Positions 18,383 to 21,151 of a stretch of 21,151 nt of DNA are shown here, in pieces. Source of the stretch: Silene noctiflora. Taxonomy: Eukaryota; Streptophyta; Magnoliopsida; Caryophyllales; Caryophyllaceae. Position 1 is the stretch's first letter. Each line of letters opens with the position of its first letter. Made by a program: the position numbers and the translations under genes. Under the pieces are notes generated by a model. That model had not been told where the DNA came from. It did not search any database and saw nothing but the letters and a program-made list of their open reading frames with translations. The DNA is taken from positions 10,794 to 31,944 of the forward strand of contig VHZZ01003302.1 in assembly GCA_009801015.1 (NCBI GenBank). The letters run 5' to 3'.

Positions 18383-19462
18383 TGTATACCATAAAAAATT
18401 TAAACCTGCAATAATAAATAAAGGGAAACAAAAATTATATGGGAAAAAAAAGTTTATTTTATTATTGAAAGATTGTTGGATACAATTACTGAGACACTCA
18501 TAATTCCATCTCTAGTGTTTGAGTTTTGATATTGACTACGGGGGTCTTATGACTTAATCCTTTAAGGAGACGATGGGTCTTTTTCGTGACTTATTGCATC
18601 CTTCTTATAATTTGGTAGTAGGAGGATGGGGTCGTTTGAGACTTAATCCATCTCCTCTCGATCTAACCCCAGAGACAATAGTTGAATTTATAGTTGTAAC
18701 TACCTTGGAGGGCAAGATAAAGATTTCCAAAATATCCTAAGATATTATCACAATGATTATTGATAATTATCTCTAAATATTATAGATGTCATATAATAAA
18801 TAAATACCAAAATATGTAAAATTTTGGTGTCCACAAATGCTCCCTCGAGTCTAGTTGTAGCAACTTTGATGACAGATACAACATAGTCTCAAAAATTTGA
18901 GTAGAATGATGCGGGGTGTATTTGACTTGTCACTGAACATCTACTAATATTGACCTTAGAGAATGGAGAAGAAGTGAAAAAATTCCCACCGAGCGTGCCA
19001 ATTTCTATACCATAGAAAATATAAAACCTGCAATAATAAATAAAGAGAAACAAAAATATAATAATATGGGAAACAAAAGTTTATTTTATTATTGAAAGAT
19101 TGTGGGATACAATTATCGATACTCTTTTGATTTCATCTCTAGGGTTTGGTTTTGATAGTGACTACAGGGGCTTTATGACTTAATCCCGTAGGGAAATGAT
19201 AAAGCTTTTTTTATGACTTATTGCATCCTTCATACAATTTGGTAGTAGGAGGATAGGGTCGTTTGGGACTTAATCTATCTGTTCTCGATCTAACCCTAGA
19301 GATAAAGTTCTATTTATAGTTCTAACTAGCTTAGAGGGTAAGATAAAAATTTCTAAAATATCCAAAGATATTATCACTATAATTATTTATAATTATCTCA
19401 AAATATTATAGGATGTCATATAATAAATAAATACCAAAATATGTAAAATTTTGATGTGTGCA
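18383..19462 (-). mobile_element. TRIM-like non-autonomous LTR retrotransposon, minus orientation
   Basis: Two direct repeats of 453 bp (18383-18835) and 459 bp (19004-19462) are alignable from end to end and flank only 168 bp. On the minus strand each LTR begins TG (TGTGGACACC in one, TGCACACATC in the other). The 18383 copy ends TATACA and the other TATAGA, one base off CA. Just inside the 5' LTR (the 19004-19462 copy) is TTGGCACGCTCGGTGGG, placed and shaped like a tRNA primer binding site. Just before the 3' LTR is CGAGGGAGCATT, a plausible polypurine tract. The flanks TATAG (18378-18382) and TATAT (19463-19467) agree in four of five bases, as an eroded target duplication. The LTR divergence shows the insertion is old. 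Confidence 0.75.
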
Positions 19463-20880
19463 TATATGTCTACCATTGAAGCAAATAAATAGTCCTTATT
19501 AACCATAGTCTCTCATTGGTTGAAGATACCTATTTTGCGGGATCGTCACTAAATATTGAGGCTATGTGGGGCATAGTTGTGATAGAGAGAGCTACATCAC
19601 AATGTCTCTCTTAGATCAGTGTTATTTTTTTTTTATCTTTCAAGAACCTCGCAAATATTCAGATAAACTTAGGCATTATTTGTTCCCACGGATAATATAT
19701 GTGAATCGAAAAATCCTGTAAATACAAAATGAGGAGTTTTTCCATAATCGAGGATTGACTTACAAAAGTTTCAAATGTGCCCTCAAAGGTTTATATACAT
19801 ATAGGTTACATGAATTACAAATGACTACACAATGCGAGAATTGCCTAACCGATAGCCCCCTCCCCCTCGGATGATTGTAAATATCTTTGGTATTCAACTC
19901 CTACAATGACAACCACACATTACTTTTACCGAATTTACATGAATTTATATAACAAAGATATTCACATATTTTGCTTTATTAGGTTATTTTAATTCATTGA
20001 CCTACGAAGACTTTCTTTGAAAAGTCTATTGAGATTGCAGCGTGATCATTGTGATTTTGAAAACTGTTAATTCTCATAATTATTAGTGTTGATCAATCTT
20101 TTGCGCATGTTGAACTCCACAAAGAAATACAATGGAAGAAAAAGAGATAATATTCTGTCTTTAAAATTTGAAATTATTGTCACTATAAATATTTACAAGC
20201 TAAACGAACTTAAGTGTTATCAATTAATTATTGATTAGATTATATATATGTAGCAAACGGAATATTTCGTCTCATTTGTTATAATATAAAGGTTCATAAG
20301 AAAAAATGTCACTAAGAGATAATACTACATAAAATTTCATTAAAAGTGTTCATCCACAAAATATGATTTAGGTGGATACATACGGTTCCAGATGTATTAT
20401 GGACTTGTATCTTCCGATCTAGTGTCGACTTTTACACATTAATAAAGTCAAAGTTTCTCTAAATAAATGTCTAATTGAGAAATTTTCAAAGAGTTCTAAT
20501 TAAAAAAATACTACATTTACAAGAGATACTACTCTATCTAATTATTGTTATTTTTCTAAAAGAAATTAGTCATTTTTATTAATTTAATAAGAATAAATTC
20601 TTTGCAATTAAAACCCGCTACTTTAGCAACCACAAATCAACTTATATACTACATCGTCTATAGGATAACCATGTGAATATTACCTAAGAGCGACTATGTA
20701 TTTAACCGCATAAATTAAACAACTTTATCAAAAGTCCTTCCCTGCTCTTGAGAAATCCTCTTGTTTCTTTTCTACAAGAGGGAATATACAGTTGTAACAA
20801 TAGTCCCTCTAGCCCAACACTTTCTCTAACAACCTTTTGTCACTCTAGAGATCAAATATAGTTCAAGCTTATGAGTCATT
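19463..20880. other. AT-rich stretch, nothing recognised
   Basis: I found no ORF of interest, no NRT2 exon and no clear inverted or direct repeats in these 1.4 kb. Confidence 0.4.
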
Positions 20881-21151
20881 CAGTGGCGGACGCAGGAATT
20901 TTTTACAAGGGGGGCACCTAAATTTTTTCCAACACATTATCTTCCATTTTAAAAAAAATATATGCATATTTTCGATTTTTTTCGTTAAACTAATGTTGTA
21001 TAAAATAAAAATGGAAAAATAATTGATTCGGAATAATTTTTTAATACAATTAATATTTTATTTCGAATTTAAAATAAATGTATTTTATAGTTAATGATGA
21101 GATCTCTTGTTAACAGATATATTACAATTTAGTACAAAAATAAGCACTAAA
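20881..21151. mobile_element. End of a DNA transposon-like element cut by the window edge
   Basis: The string CAGTGGCGGACGCAGGAATT followed by GGGGGGCACC matches a terminal motif I know from widespread plant elements, which are often assigned to hAT-like families. It begins sharply at 20881 after AT-rich intron sequence. The other end would be beyond 21151, so neither length nor target duplication can be checked. Confidence 0.4.

Larger units (their letters stand above)
16374..21151 (+). other. NRT2 intron 3 (at least 4.8 kb, open at the right edge) or downstream of a truncated gene
   Basis: From donor GTAAGAT to the window end I found no sequence resembling the remaining NRT2 coding part (for example the GMRGR or GAGGNFGSG blocks). 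The stretch is AT-rich and packed with small mobile elements listed separately. Whether the gene resumes beyond 21151 or is truncated cannot be decided here. Confidence 0.55.

Noticed and set aside
18383..19462. Simple tandem duplication of about 450 bp
   Set aside because: TG starts on the minus strand, a primer-site-like string and purine tract at the right places, and near-matching 5-bp flanks favour an LTR element.
1..21151. CRISPR array, prokaryotic operons, riboswitches, tRNA or rRNA genes
   Set aside because: No regularly spaced identical repeats, no ribosome-binding-site-led gene runs and no cloverleaf or rRNA segments were seen. Spliced genes and plant retroelements show a eukaryotic nuclear source.

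Overview
The window reads as plant nuclear DNA. It is AT-rich and intron-containing, and it holds one recognisable host gene, a high-affinity nitrate transporter (NRT2 type), embedded in decayed transposable elements of flowering-plant families (Athila-type Ty3/gypsy, Stowaway, Tourist-like and TRIM-like). The repeat types and the frequent CGGAGTA-style ends would suit a dicot such as a member of Caryophyllales/Amaranthaceae, but that placement is a weak inference.

Positions 1-12051 are retrotransposon debris. After an unassigned AT-rich stretch with LTR-like text (1-1842), a degenerate Athila-type 3' ORF lies on the plus strand (2517-4017). Its 3' UTR and polypurine tract end near 4520. A second, related copy runs the other way: a deleted pol (RT joined out of frame to integrase, 10238-9160), a spacer, an Athila-type ORF (8387-6852), and a polypurine tract near 6393-6408. 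The two copies are tail to tail around an 1.9 kb core of presumed LTR sequence. In both copies the ORF is preceded by a run of 12-nt near-palindromes (ACTCGCNCGAGT type) and an ATG-free, C/A-rich leader; the minus-strand copy also has a good TATA box. Upstream of the deleted pol is a 1.73 kb LTR (10322-12051) with perfect 9-bp inverted ends and an adjacent tRNA-Met-type primer binding site. Its end sequence does not match the LTR start that follows the polypurine tracts, so two elements appear to be joined there.

Positions 12052-21151 hold the NRT2 gene on the plus strand: promoter (TATA at 13439-13446), exon 1 (13543-13837), exon 2 (14365-14873), exon 3 (16258-16373) and then an intron that runs off the window. 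About 306 of roughly 500-530 residues are visible. The remaining coding part was not found in the following 4.8 kb. The introns and promoter are crowded with small elements: two Stowaway MITEs, a possible hAT-like MITE with an A39 tract, a long-TIR element with telomere-like and G-rich repeats, a Tourist-like MITE, a TRIM-like LTR element on the minus strand, and the end of another element at the right edge.

No CRISPR, tRNA, rRNA or prokaryotic operon is present. The NRT2 gene is the only locus likely to be functional, and even its completeness cannot be judged from this window.
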